The translations under genes and the position numbers were made by a program. From NCBI GenBank assembly GCA_016169945.1, contig JADLSH010000344.1, forward strand, positions 1,054,001-1,118,000: DNA of 64,000 nucleotides, in the 5' to 3' direction. The stretch comes from Trachythela sp. YZ-2020 (taxonomy: Eukaryota; Cnidaria; Anthozoa; Malacalcyonacea; Clavulariidae). The notes beneath the pieces were generated by a model that did no database searches, was not told the origin of the DNA, and saw only the letters and a list, made by a program, of their open reading frames with translations. Of the stretch, positions 26,842-40,412 are shown in pieces; the stretch's first letter is position 1; each line of letters begins with the position of its first letter.

Positions 26842-28738
26842 CTCAGTAAAGGTGGTCTATATACAGGTGCTTACTGGTGGCTTTCTGGTGGCTTTCTGGT
26901 GGCTTTCTGGTAATCTTTCTATCGCTTGGCTTGGTGCTAAATACCAAACTGAGTTGAGTTTATACTGGATATGTCCGCTATCAGTTCCAAACTGCTCTCT
27001 CAGAGATTCAGTATGCACAAATCATTGTGCCAAAAATATAGCCCATAATTTTCCCCATCTCGCCTCGTTCAGAAGATATGCAATGTTTCGCTCAATTGAA
27101 CATATGACGTCACTTCACAGATAGTTATTATCGCTTCAATAAGTTCATTATATCGTGTTAACGCGTGAGTTAAAAATACGGATTGAGAACTCAGTACGTA
27201 ATCATTTAGCAGTAACAAACACAAAGAAAGGTTATCAGGAAGTTGAATATATGGAAACAACAGGGAACTGAACGTTTGAAAGCCAAACTTAGCCAGTGGA
27301 AGCTGCCATTGAAGGTCTGTAACAAAGTAAATCTAATAACGTTCTAATGCAAAACGTTCTAGACATCTATAGTGCACGCACTTACGTTCTGAGTGTATAA
27401 CGTTTTGGCATTTTGTGGAAACAAATGAAAGTAAACAAAGTTGAGTTTATGGTTCAAACTAAGAAGAGTCCAGAATTGCATTTCTCATAAATCAACTGTT
27501 AAAAGACTTATAATTGAAGGGTTTTGTAGATGAAACATTATTGTGTGTAAATTATATACACTTCTTAGACCTAACCAGGAACAGCTGCGAAAAATGCAAC
27601 TATAGGTCCCTGGCAGGAATCAAATCTGTGGCCCTGCGATTCAGGTGCAACGCTCTAAACAACTGAGCTACAGAGTCCAGTTGTCGAGCTCTAACCACAA
27701 GTTCATGTATGTATGCTAGGGTACTGCCATGTTAAGTTGGCGATTCCTGCCAGGGACCTATAGTTGCATTTTTCGTAGCTGTTCCTGGTTAGGTCTAAGA
27801 AATGTATATAATTTACACTCAATAATGTTCCATCTACAAAACCTTCAATTATTATTATTCAATCGAGTGAGATGCCAACAAAATCTAGATATTTACCCAC
27901 AACTTAACATGGCAGTACCATAGTATATATACATGAACTTGTGGTTAGAGCTCGACAACTGGACTCTGTAGCTCAGTTGTTTAGAGCGCTGCACCGGAAT
28001 CGCAGGGCCACAGATTCGATTCCTGCCAGGGACCTATAGTTGCATTTTTCGTAGCTGTTTCTGGTTAGGTCTAAGAAATGTATATAATTTACACTCAATA
28101 ATGTTCCATCTACAAAACCCTTCAATTATTATTCAATCGAGTGAGATGCCAACAAAATCTAGATAAAAGACTTATAGTTCGTGGCTGCCGTAGCACTAAA
28201 TACTGATATTTTAACACAGTTAAAGTGAACTTTTTCAACATAGTTAAAAACAGAAATACGATATTAAAAAACATTAAACTGTGAATGCCTAGTTTTGGGC
28301 GTTCTAAAGTGCGCAATATTTTTAAAACCGATTACCGTGCTTGAAACGAAATCGCGTATATACTGAGCAAATATTAATACATATTCATATACGCTATTTA
28401 CCGGTTGCGAGGTCCGGATGGGAAAAACTGGGGCTGGGCTTTCTTTTTCTCTCAATATTGAACTATTTGCTGATAAATATCTTTTATATGTTACTAAAAA
28501 CGTTCGACATAACTTAAAAAGAAGCCAATATCATTATAATGTATAACGATGCAATAAGATAAATTCAGTTAAAATCTAAATTTGCAAAATGAATTAAGCC
28601 ATGCAGGCATTGGAATTTCCACTGTTTATTTGGGATATTGATTGATTAATAAAAACTTAATTTGAATACAAATTTGAACGATATCCAAATATTTTAAACA
28701 TGGAAGATATAAGTCCAATAAATCTATATTTATAGAAT
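26842..28738. repeat. array unit 7
   Basis: 1897 bp. Three VNTR motifs; forward tRNA-like head at 27961-28034. Private region long form with ACTTAAAAAG (variant C, as in unit 2). Confidence 0.9.
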
Positions 28739-30622
28739 CTCAGTAAAGGTGGTCTATATACAGGTACTTACTGGTGGCTTTCTGGTGGCTTTCTGGTGGC
28801 TTTCTGGTGGCTTTCTGGTAATCTTTCTATCGCTTGGCTTGGTGCTAAATACCAAACTAAGTTGAGTTTATACTGGATATGTCCGCTATCAGTTCCAAAC
28901 TGCTCTCTCAGAGATTCAGTATGCACAAATCATTGTGCCAAAAATATAGCCCATAATTTTCCCCATCTCGCCTCGTTCAGAAGATATGCAATGTTTCGCT
29001 CAATTGAACATATTACGTCACTTCACAGATAGCTAGTATCGCTTCAATAAGTTCATTATATCGTGTTAACGCGTGAGTTAAAAATACGGATTGAGAACTC
29101 AGTACGTAATCATTTAGCAGTAACAAACACAAAGAAAGGTTATCAGGAAGTTGAATATATAGAAACAACAGGGAACCGAACGTTTGAAAGCCAAACTTAG
29201 CCAGTGGAAGCTGCCATTGAAGGTCTGTAACAAAGTAAATCTAATAACGTTCTAATGCAAAACGTTCTAGACATCTATAGTGCACGCACTTACGTTCTGA
29301 GTGTATAACGTTTTGGCATTTTGTGGAAACAAATGAAAGTAAACAAAGTTGAGTTTATGGTTCAAACTAAGAAGAGTCCAGAATTGCATTTCTCATAAAT
29401 CAACTGTTAAAAGACTTATAATTGAAGGGTTTTGTAGATGAAACATTATTGTGTGTAAATTATATACACTTCTTAGACCTAACCAGGAACAGCTGCGAAA
29501 AATGCAACTATAGGTCCCTGGCAGGAATCAAATCTGTGGCCCTGCGATTCAGGTGCAACGCTCTAAACAACTGAGCTACAGAGTCCAGTTGTCGAGCTCT
29601 AACCACAAGTTCATGTATGTATGCTATAGGGTACTGCCATGTTAAGTTGGCGATTCCTGCCAGGGAACTATAGTTGCATTTTTCGTAGCTGTTCCTGGTT
29701 AGGTCTAAGAAATGTATATAATTTACACTCAATAATGTTCCATCTACAAAACCCTTCAATTATTATTATTCAATCGAGTGAGATGCCAACAAAATCTAGA
29801 TATTTACCCACAACTTAACATGGCAGTACCATAGTATATATACATGAACTTGTGGTTAGAGCTCGACAACTGGACTCTGTAGCTCAGTTGTTTAGAGCGC
29901 TGCACCGGAATCGCAGGGCCACAGATTCGATTCCTGCCAGGGACCTATATAGTTGCATTTTTCGTAGCTGTTCCTGGTTAGGTCTAAGAAATGTATATAA
30001 TTTACACTCAATAATGTTCCATATACAAAACCCTTCAATTATTATTCAATCGAGTGAGATGCCAACAAAATCTAGATAAAAGACTTATAGTTCGTGGCTG
30101 CCGTAGCACTAAATACTGATATTTTAACACAGTTAAAGTGAACTTTTTCAACATAGTTAAAAACAGAAATACGATATTAAAAAACATTAAACTGTGAATG
30201 CCTAGTTTTGGGCGTTCTAAAGTGCGCAATATTTTTAAAACCGATTACCGTGCTTGAAACGAAATCGCGTATAACGCTATTTACCGGTTGCGAGGTCCGG
30301 ATGGGAAAAACTGGGGCTGGGCTTTCTTTTTCTCTCAATATTGAACTATTTGCTGATAAATATCTTTTATATGTTACTAAAAACGTTCGACATAACTTAA
30401 AAAGAAGCCAATATCATTATAATGTATAACGATGCAATAAGATAAATTCAGTTAAAATCTAAATTTGCAAAAATGAATTAAGCCATGCAGGCATTGGAAT
30501 TTCCACTGTTTATTTGGGATATTGATTGATTAATAAAAACTTAATTTGAATACAAATTTGAACGATATCCAAATATTTTAAACATGGAAGATATAAGTCC
30601 AATAAATCTATATTTATAGAAT
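28739..30622. repeat. array unit 8
   Basis: 1884 bp. Four VNTR motifs; forward tRNA-like head at 29872-29945. Private region short form (variant A). Confidence 0.9.
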
Positions 30623-32535
30623 CTCAGTAAAGGTGTATACATACAGGTACTTACTGGTGGCTTTCTGGTGGCTTTCTGGTGGCTTTCTGGTGGCTTTCTG
30701 GTAATCTTTCTATCCTATCAGGCTTGGTGCTAAATACCAAACTAAGTTGAGTTTATACTGGATATGTCCGCTATCAGTTCCAAACTGCTCTCTCAGAGAT
30801 TCAGTATGCACAAATCATTGTGCCAAAAATATAGCCCATAATTTTCCCCATCTCGCCTCGTTCAGAAGATATGCAATGTTTCGCTCAATTGAACATATGA
30901 CGTCACTTCACAGATAGCTAGTATCGCTTCAATAAGTTCATTATATCGTGTTAACGCGTGAGTTAAAAATACGGATTGAGAACTCAGTACGTAATCATTT
31001 AGCAGTAACAAACACAAAGAAAGGTTATCAGGAAGTTGAATATATAGAAACAACAGGAAACCGAACGTTTGAAAGTCAAACTTAGCCAGTGGAAGCTGCC
31101 ATTGAAGGTCTGTAACAAAGTAAATCTAATAACGTTCTAATGCAAAACGTTCTAGACATCTATAGTGCACGCACTTACGTTCTGAGTGTAACGTTTTGGC
31201 ATTTTGTGGAAACAAATGAAAGTAAACAAAGTTGAGTTTATGGTTCAAACTAAGAAGAGTCCAGAATTGCATTTCTCATAAATCAACTGTTAAAAGACTT
31301 ATAATTGAAGGGTTTTGTAGATGAAACATTATTGAGTGTAAATTATATACACTTCTTAGACCTAACCAGGAACAGCTGCGAAAAATGCAACTATAGGTCC
31401 CTGGCAGGAATCGAATCTGCGGCCCTGCGATTCCGGTGCAGCGCTCTAACCAACTGAGCTACAGAGTCCACTTGTCGAGCTCTAACCACAAGTTCATGTA
31501 TGTATATGCTAGGGTACTGCCATGTTAAGTTGGCGATTCCTGCCAGGGACCTATAGTTGCATTTTTCGTAGCTGTTTCTGGTTAGGTCTAAGAAATGTAT
31601 ATAATTTACACTCAATAATGTTCCATCTACAAAACCCTTCAATTATTATTATTCAATCGAGTGAGATGCCAACAAAATCTAGATATTTACCCACAACTTA
31701 ACATGGCAGTACCATAGTATATATACATGAACTTGTGGTTAGAGCTCGACAACTGGACTCTGTAGCTCAGTTGTTTAGAGCGCTGCACCGGAATCGCAGG
31801 GCCACAGATTCGATTCCTGCCAGGGACCTATATAGTTGCATTTTTCGTAGCTGTTCCTGGTTAGGTCTAAGAAATGTATATAATTTACACTCAATAATGT
31901 TCCATCTACAAAACCCTTCAATTATTATTCAATCGAGTGAGATGCCAACAAAATCTAGATGAAAGACTTATAGTCCGTGGCTGCCGTAGCACTAAATACT
32001 GATATTTTAACACAGTTAAAGTGAACTTTTTCAACATAGTTAAAAACAGAAATACGATATTAAAAAACATTAAACTGTGAATGCCTAGTTTTGGGCGTTC
32101 TAAAGTGCGCAATATTTTTAAAACCGATTACCGTGCTTGAAACGAAATCGCGTATATACTGAGCAAATATTAATACATATTCATATACGCTATTTACCGG
32201 TTGCGAGGTCCGGATGGGAAAAACTGGGGCTGGGCTTTCTTTGTCTCTCAATATTGAACTATTTGCTGATAAATATCTTTTATATGTTACTAAAAACGTT
32301 CGACATAACCTAAAAAGAAGCCAATATCATTATAATGTATAACCATGCAATAAGATAAATTCAGTTAAAATCTAAATTTGCAAAAATGAATTAAGCCATG
32401 CAGGCATTGGAATTTCCACTGTTTATTTGGGATATTGATTGATTAATAAAAACTTAATTTGAATACAAATTTGAACGATATCCAAATATTTTAAACATGG
32501 AAGATATAAGTCCAATAAATCTATATTTATAGAAT
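30623..32535. repeat. array unit 9
   Basis: 1913 bp. Four VNTR motifs, preceded by a private change (AAAGGTGTATACATAC) and followed by CTATCCTATCAGG. Forward tRNA-like head at 31755-31828. Private region long form, variant B. Confidence 0.9.
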
Positions 32536-34451
32536 CTCAGTAAAGGTGGTCTATATACAGGTGCTTACTGGTGGCTTTCTGGTGGCTTTCTGGTGGCTTT
32601 CTGGTGGCTTTCTGGTAATCTTTCTATCGCTTGGCTTGGTTCTAAATACCAAACTGAGTTGAGTTTATACTGGATATGTCCGCTATCAGTTCCAAACTGC
32701 TCTCTCAGAGATCCAGTATGCACAAATCATTGTGCCAAAAATATAGCCCATAATTTTCCCCATCTCGCCTCGTTCAGAAGATATGCAATGTTTCGCTCAA
32801 TTGAACATATGACGTCACTTCACAGATAGTTATTATCGCTTCAATAAGTTCATTATATCGTGTTAACGCGTGAGTTAAAAATACGGATTGAGAACTCAGT
32901 ACGTAATCATTTAGCAGTAACAAACACAAAGAAAGGTTATCAGGAAGTTGAATATATAGAAACAACAGGAAACCGAACTTTTGAAAGTCAAACTTAGCCA
33001 GTGGAAGCTGCCATTGAAGGTCTGTAACAAAGTAAATCTAATAACGTTCTAATGCAAAACGTTCTAGACATCTATAGTGCACGCACTTACGTTCTGAGTG
33101 TAACGTTTTGGCATTTTGTGGAAACAAATGAAAGTAAACAAAGTTGAGTTTATGGTTCAAACTAAGAAGAGTCCAGAATTGCATTTCTCATAAATCAACT
33201 GTTAAAAGACTTATAATTGAAGGGTTTTGTAGATGAAACATTATTGAGTGTAAATTATATACACTTCTTAGACCTAACCAGGAACAGCTGCGAAAAATGC
33301 AACTATAGGTCCCTGGCAGGAATCGAATCTGCGGCCCTGCGATTCCGGTGCAGCGCTCTAACCAACTGAGCTACCGGAAGAGTCTACTTGTCGAGCTCTA
33401 ACCACAAGTTCATGTATGTATGCTAGGGTACTGCCATGTTAAGTTGGCGATTCCTGCCAGGGACCTATAGTTGCATTTTTCGTAGCTGTTCCTGGTTAGG
33501 TCTAAGAAATGTATATAATTTACACTCAATAATGTTCCATCTACAAAACCCTTCAATTATTATTGTTCAATCGAGTGAGATGCCAACAAAATCTAGATAT
33601 TTACCCACAACTTAACATGGCAGTACCATAGTATATATACATGAACTTGTGGTTAGAGCTCGACAACTGGACTCTGTAGCTCAGTTGTTTAGAGCGCTGC
33701 ACCGGAATCGCAGGGTCACAGATTCGATTCCTGCCAGGGACCTATAGTTGCATTTTTCGTAGCTGTTCCTGGTTAGGTCTAAGAAATGTATATAATTTAC
33801 ACTCAATAATGTTCCATCTACAAAACCCTTCAATTATTATTCAATCGAGTGAGATGCCAACAAAATCTAGATAAAAGACTTATAGTTCGTGGCTGCCGTA
33901 GCACTAAATACTGATATTTTAACACAGTTAAAGTGAACTTTTTCAACATAGTTAAAAACAGAAATACGATATTAAAAAACATTAAACTGTGAATGCCTAG
34001 TTTTGGGCGTTCTATAGTGCGCAATATTTTTAAAACCGATTACCGTGCTTGAAACGAAATCGCGTAGCTATATACTGAGCAAATATTAATACATATTCAT
34101 ATACGCTATTTACCGGTTGCGAGGTCCGGATGGGCAAAACTGGGGCTGGGCTTTCTTTTTCTCTCAATATTGAACTATTTGCTGATAAATATCTTTTATA
34201 TGTTACTAAAAACGTTCGACATAACCTAAAAAGAAGCAAATATCATTATAATGTATAACCATGCAATAAGATAAATTCAGTTAAAATCTAAATTTGCAAA
34301 AATGAATTAAGCCATGCAGGCATTGGAATTTCCACTGTTTATTTGGGATATTGATTGATTAATAAAAACTTAATTTGAATACAAATTTGAACGATATCCA
34401 AATATTTTAAACATGGAAGATATAAGTCCAATAAATCTATATTTATAGAAT
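32536..34451. repeat. array unit 10
   Basis: 1916 bp. Four VNTR motifs; forward tRNA-like head at 33669-33742. Private region long form with the extra GCTA, variant D' (as in unit 6). Confidence 0.9.
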
Positions 34452-36348
34452 CTCAGTAAAGGTGGTCTATATACAGGTACTTACTGGTGGCTTTCTGGTG
34501 GCTTTCTGGTGGCTTTCTGGTGGCTTTCTGGTGGCTTTCTGGTAATCTTTCTATCGCTTGGCTTGGTGCTAAATACCAAACTAAGTTGAGTTTATACTGG
34601 ATATGTCCGCTATCAGTTCCAAACTGCTCTCTCAGAGATTCAGTATGCACAAATCATTGTGCCAAAAATATAGCCCATAATTTTCCCCATCTCGCCTCGT
34701 TCAGAAGATATGCAATGTTTCGCTCAATTGAACATATTACGTCACTTCACAGATAGCTAGTATCGCTTCAATAAGTTCATTATATCGTGTTAACGCGTGA
34801 GTTAAAAATACGGATTGAGAACTCAGTACGTAATCATTTAGCAGTAACAAACACAAAGAAAGGTTATCAGGAAGTTGAATATATAGAAACAACAGGGAAC
34901 CGAACGTTTGAAAGCCAAACTTAGCCAGTGGAAGCTGCCATTGAAGGTCTGTAACAAAGTAAATCTAATAACGTTCTAATGCAAAACGTTCTAGACATCT
35001 ATAGTGCACGCACTTACGTTCTGAGTGTATAACGTTTTGGCATTTTGTGGAAACAAATGAAAGTAAACAAAGTTGAGTTTATGGTTCAAACTAAGAAGAG
35101 TCCAGAATTGCATTTCTCATAAATCAACTGTTAAAAGACTTATAATTGAAGGGTTTTGTAGATGAAACATTATTGAGTGTAAATTATATACACTTCTTAG
35201 ACCTAACCAGGAACAGCTGCGAAAAATGCAACTATATAGGTCCCTGGCAGGAATCGAATCTGCGGCCCTGCGATTCCGGTGCAGCGCTCTAACCAACTGA
35301 GCTACCGGAAGAGTCTACTTGTCGAGCTCTAACCACAAGTTCATGTATGTATGCTAGGGTACTGCCATGTTAAGTTGGCGATTCCTGCCAGGGACCTATA
35401 GTTGCATTTTTCGTAGCTGTTCCTGGTTAGGTCTAAGAAATGTATATAATTTACACTCAATAATGTTCCATCTACAAAACCCTTCAATTATTATTGTTCA
35501 ATCGAGTGAGATGCCAACAAAATCTAGATATTTACCCACAACTTAACATGGCAGTACCATAGTATATATACATGAACTTGTGGTTAGAGCTCGACAACTG
35601 GACTCTGTAGCTCAGTTGTTTAGAGCGCTGCACCGGAATCGCAGGGTCACAGATTCGATTCCTGCCAGGGACCTATAGTTGCATTTTTCGTAGCTGTTCC
35701 TGGTTAGGTCGAAGAAATGTATATAATTTACACTCAATAATGTTCCATCTACAAAACCCTTCAATTATTATTCAATCGAGTGAGATGCCAACAAAATCTA
35801 GATAAAAGACTTATAGTTCGTGGCTGCCGTAGCACTAAATACTGATATTTTAACACAGTTAAAGTGAACTTTTTCAACATAGTTAAAAACAGAAATACGA
35901 TATTAAAAAACATTAAACTGTGAATGCCTAGTTTTGGGCGTTCTAAAGCGCGCAATATTTTTAAAACCGATTACCGTGCTTGAAACGAAATCGCGTATAA
36001 CGCTATTTACCGGTTGCGAGGTCCGGATGGGAAAAACTGGGGCTGGGCTTTCTTTTTCTCTCAATATTGAACTATTTGCTGATAAATATCTTTTATATGT
36101 TACTAAAAACGTTCGACATAACTTAAAAAGAAGCCAATATCATTATAATGTATAACGATGCAATAAGATAAATTCAGTTAAAATCTAAATTTGCAAAAAT
36201 GAATTAAGCCATGCAGGCATTGGAATTTCCACTGTTTATTTGGGATATTGATTGATTAATAAAAACTTAATTTGAATACAAATTTGAACGATATCCAAAT
36301 ATTTTAAACATGGAAGATATAAGTCCAATAAATCTATATTTATAGAAT
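34452..36348. repeat. array unit 11
   Basis: 1897 bp. Five VNTR motifs; forward tRNA-like head at 35600-35673. Private region short form (variant A). Confidence 0.9.
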
Positions 36349-38525
36349 CTCAGTAAAGGTGGTCTATATACAGGTACTTTCTGGTGGCTTTCTGGTGGCT
36401 TTCTGGTGGCTTTCTGGTGGCTTTCTGGTGGCTTTCTGGTAATCTTTCTATCGCTTGGCTTGGTGCTAAATACCAAACTAAGTTGAGTTTATACTGGATA
36501 TGTCCGCTATCAGTTCCAAACTGCTCTCTCAGAGATTCAGTATGCACAAATCATTGTGCCAAAAATATAGCCCATAATTTTCCCCATCTCGCCTCGTTCA
36601 GAAGATATGCAATGTTTCGCTCAATTGAACATATTACGTCACTTCACAGATAGCTAGTATCGCTTCAATAAGTTCATTATATCGTGTTAACGCGTGAGTT
36701 AAAAATACGGATTGAGAACTCAGTACGTAATCATTTAGCAGTAACAAACACAAAGAAAGGTTATCAGGAAGTTGAATATATAGAAACAACAGGGAACCGA
36801 ACGTTTGAAAGCCAAACTTAGCCAGTGGAAGCTGCCATTGAAGGTCTGTAACAAAGTAAATCTAATAACGTTCTAATGCAAAACGTTCTAGACATCTATA
36901 GTGCACGCACTTACGTTCTGAGTGTATAACGTTTTGGCATTTTGTGGAAACAAATGAAAGTAAACAAAGTTGAGTTTATGGTTCAAACTAAGAAGAGTCC
37001 AGAATTGCATTTCTCATAAATCAACTGTTAAAGACTTATAATTGAAGGGTTTTGTAGATGAAACATTATTGAGTGTAAATTATATACACTTCTTAGACCT
37101 AACCAGGAACAGCTGCGAAAAATGCAACTATAGGACCCTACGATTCCGGTGCAGCGCTCTAACCAACTGAGCTACCGGAAGAGTCTACTTGTCGAGCTCT
37201 AACCACAAGTTCATGTATGTATGCTAGGGTACTGCCATGTTAAGTTGGCGATTCCTGCCAGGGACCTATAGTTGCATTTTTCGTAGCTGTTCCTGGTTAG
37301 GTCTAAGAAATGTATATAATTTACACTCAATAATGTTCCATCTACAAAACCCTTCAATTATTATTGTTCAATCGAGTGAGATGCCAACAAAATCTAGATA
37401 TTTACCCACAACTTAACATGGCAGTACCATAGTATATATACATGAACTTGTGGTTAGAGCTCGACAACTGGACTCTGTAGCTCAGTTGTTTAGAGCGCTG
37501 CACCGGAATCGCAGGGTCACAGATTCGATTCCTGCCAGGGACCTATAGTTGCATTTTTCGTAGCTGTTCCTTGTTAGGTCTAAGAAATGTATATAATTTA
37601 CACTCAATAACGCTCCATCTACAAAACCCTCCAATTATTATTATTCAATCGAGTGAGATGCCAACAAAATCTAGATATTTACCCACAACTTAACATGGCA
37701 GTACCATAGTATATATACATGAACTTGTGGTTAGAGCTCGACAACTGGACTCTGTAGCTCAGTTGGTTAGAGCGCTGCACCGGAATCGCAGGGCCACAGA
37801 TTCGATTCCTGCCAGGGACCTATAGTTGCATTTTTCGTAGCTGTTCCTGGTTAGGTCTAAGAAATGTATATAATTTACACTCAATAATGTTCCATCTACA
37901 AAACCCTTCAATTATTATTCAATCGAGTGAGATGCCAACAAAATCTAGATAAAAGACTTATAGTTCGTGGCTGCCGTAGCACTAAATACTGATATTTTAA
38001 CACAGTTAAAGTGAACTTTTTCAACATAGTTAAAAACAGAAATACGATATTAAAAAACATTAAACTGTGAATGCCTAGTTTTGGGCGTTCTAAAGTGCGC
38101 AATATTTTTAAAACCGATTACCGTGCTTGAAACGAAATCGCGTATATACTGAGCAAATATTAATACATATTCATATACGCTATTTACCGGTTGCGAGGTC
38201 CGGATGGGAAAAACTGGGGCTGGGCTTTCTTTTTCTCTCAATATTGAACTATTTGCTGATAAATATCTTTTATATGTTACTAAAAACGTTCGACATAACC
38301 TAAAAAGAAGCCAATATCATTATAATGTATAACCATGCAATAAGATAAATTCAGTTAAAATCTAAATTTGCAAAAGTGAATTAAGCCATGCAGGCATTGG
38401 AATTTCCACTGTTTATTTGGGATATTGATTGATTAATAAAAACTTAATTTGAATACAAATTTGAACGATATCCAAATATTTTAAACATGGAAGATATAAG
38501 TCCAATAAATCTATATTTATAGAAT
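36349..38525. repeat. array unit 12 (long, extra SINE copy)
   Basis: 2177 bp. Five VNTR motifs. It has two full forward SINE copies in tandem (tRNA-like heads 37470-37543 and 37747-37820, 277 bp apart), which accounts for its extra length. The inverted head has lost about 28 bases (CTATAGGACCCTACGATTCC). Private region long form, variant B. Confidence 0.9.
37747..37820 (+). mobile_element. tRNA-like SINE head, best-preserved forward copy
   Basis: These 74 nt fit a tRNA: D arm GCTC, AGTTGGTTA, GAGC; anticodon arm CTGC with GCAG; T loop TTCGATT. The A box (TAGCTCAGTTGG) is intact, unlike most copies, which have GTTGTTTAG. The T stem has an A-C mismatch next to the loop and the acceptor stem is imperfect. 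This is therefore a Pol III-type SINE promoter or tRNA relic, not a functional tRNA. The loop bases do not allow a reliable isotype. There are 13 forward and 14 inverted heads in the array. Confidence 0.8.
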
Positions 38526-40148
38526 CTCAGTAAAGGTGGTCTATATACAGGTGCTTACTGGTGGCTTTCTGGTGGCTTTCTGGTGGCTTTCTGGTGGCTT
38601 TCTGGTGGCTTTCTGGTGGCTTTCTGGTAATCTTTCTATCGCTTGGCTTGGTTCTAAATACCAAACTAAGTTGAGTTTATACTGGATATGTCCGCTATCA
38701 GTTCCAAACTGCTCTCTCAGAGATTCAGTATGCACAAATCATTGTGCCAAAAATATAGCCCATAATTTTCCCCATCTCGCCTCGTTCAGAAGATATGCAA
38801 TGTTTCGCTCAATTGAACATATGACGTCACTTCACAGATAGCTAGTATCGCTTCAATAAGTTCATTATATCGTGTTAACGCGTGAGTTAAAAATACGGAT
38901 TGAGAACTCAGTACGTAATCATTTAGCAGTAACAAACACAAAGAAAGGTTATCAGGAAGTTGAATATATAGAAACAACAGGGAACCGAACGTTTGAAAGC
39001 CAAACTTTGCCACTGGAAGCTGCCATTGAAGGTCTGTAACAAAGTAAATCTAATAACGTTCTAATGCAAAACGTTCTAGACATCTATAGTGCACGCACTT
39101 ACGTTCTGAGTGTAACGTTTTGGCATTTTGTGGAAACAAATGAAAGTAAACAAAGTTGAGTTTATGGTTCAAACTAAGAAGAGTCCAGAATTGCATTTCT
39201 CATAAATCAACTGTTAAAAGACTTATAATTGAAGGGTTTTGTAGATGAAACATTATTGAGTGTAAATTATATACACTTCTTAGACCTAACCAGGAACAGC
39301 TGCGAAAAATGCAACTATAGGTCCCTGGCAGGAATCGAATCTGCGGCCCTGCGATTCCGGTGCAGCGCTCTAAACAACTGAGCTACAGAGTCCAGTTGTC
39401 GAGCTCTAACCACAAGTTCATGTATATATACTATGGTACTGCCATGTTAAGTTGGCGATTCCTGCCAGGGACCTATAGTTGCATTTTTCGTAGCTGTTCC
39501 TGGTTAGGTCTAAGAAATGTATATAATTTACACTCAATAATGTTCCATCTACAAAACCCTTCAATTATTATTCAATCGAGTGAGATGCCAACAAAATCTA
39601 GATAAAAGACTTATAGTTCGTGGCTGCCGTAGCACTAAATACTGATATTTTAACACAGTTAAAGTGAACTTTTTCAACATAGTTAAAAACAGAAATACGA
39701 TATTAAAAAACATTAAACTGTGAATGCCTAGTTTTGGGCGTTCTAAAGTGCGCAATATTTTTAAAACCGATTACCGTGCTTGAAACGAAATCGCGTATAA
39801 CGCTATTTACCGGTTGCGAGGTCCGGATGGGAAAAACTGGGGCTGGGCTTTCTTTTTCTCTCAATATTGAACTATTTGCTGATAAATATATTTTATATGT
39901 TACTAAAAACGTTCGACATAACTTAAAAAGAAGCCAATATCATTATAATGTATAACGATGCAATGAGATAAATTCAGTTAAAATCTAAATTTGCAAAAAT
40001 GAATTAAGCCATGCAGGCATTGGAATTTTCACTGTTTATTTGGGTTATTGATTGATTAATAAAAACTTAATTTGAATACAAATTTGAACGATATCCAAAT
40101 ATTTTATACATGGAAGATATAAGTCCAATAAATCTATATTTATAGAAT
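38526..40148. repeat. array unit 13 (short, one forward SINE copy lost)
   Basis: 1623 bp. Six VNTR motifs. It has the inverted SINE and one headless forward SINE only. Private region short form (variant A), with a small private change (AATATATTTTATATG). Confidence 0.9.
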
Positions 40149-40412
40149 CTCAGTAAAGGTGGTCTATTTACAGGTACTTACTGGTGGCTTTCTGGTGGCT
40201 TTCTGGTGGCTTTCTGGTAATCTTTCTATCGCTTGGCTTGGTGCTAAATACCAAACTAAGTTGAGTTTATACTGGATCTGTCCGCTATCAGTTCCAAACT
40301 GCTCTCTCAGAGATCCAGTATGCACAAATCATTGTGCCAAAAATATAGCCCATAATTTTCCCCATCTCGCCTCGTTCAGAAGATATGCAATGTTTCGCTC
40401 AATTGAACATAT
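40149..40412. repeat. array unit 14, left part
   Basis: Three VNTR motifs and the RT 3'-end homology are present. The unit breaks at GAACATAT and resumes at 42902 with ATATGACGTCAC, so an insertion splits it. Confidence 0.85.

Larger units (their letters stand above)
13005..40412. repeat. about 27-kb tandem array of retrotransposon-derived units
   Basis: The landmark CTCAGTAAAGG recurs at 13005, 14335, 15662, 17581, 19232, 21117, 23041, 24920, 26842, 28739, 30623, 32536, 34452, 36349, 38526 and 40149. Typical spacing is 1.88-1.92 kb, with two short units (1651 and 1623 bp) and one long unit (2177 bp). Order in a unit: 11-bp VNTR, segment like the 3' end of the RT fragment at 44185-44268, segment like 42902-43298, SINE block flanked by AAAAGACTTAT, segment like 43299-43480, then about 350-400 bp private to the array. 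Units are almost identical, which implies recent amplification or homogenisation. The array resumes at 42902 beyond an insertion. Confidence 0.95.

Noticed and set aside
14910..37820. A cluster of functional tRNA genes
   Set aside because: The heads have mismatched T and acceptor stems, a non-standard anticodon loop without U33, and are joined to a fixed SINE body. They are better read as SINE promoters.
13005..40412. CRISPR array or rRNA-type tandem genes
   Set aside because: Units are about 1.9 kb without short repeat-spacer structure, and no rRNA sequence is present. The context is a eukaryotic retroelement.
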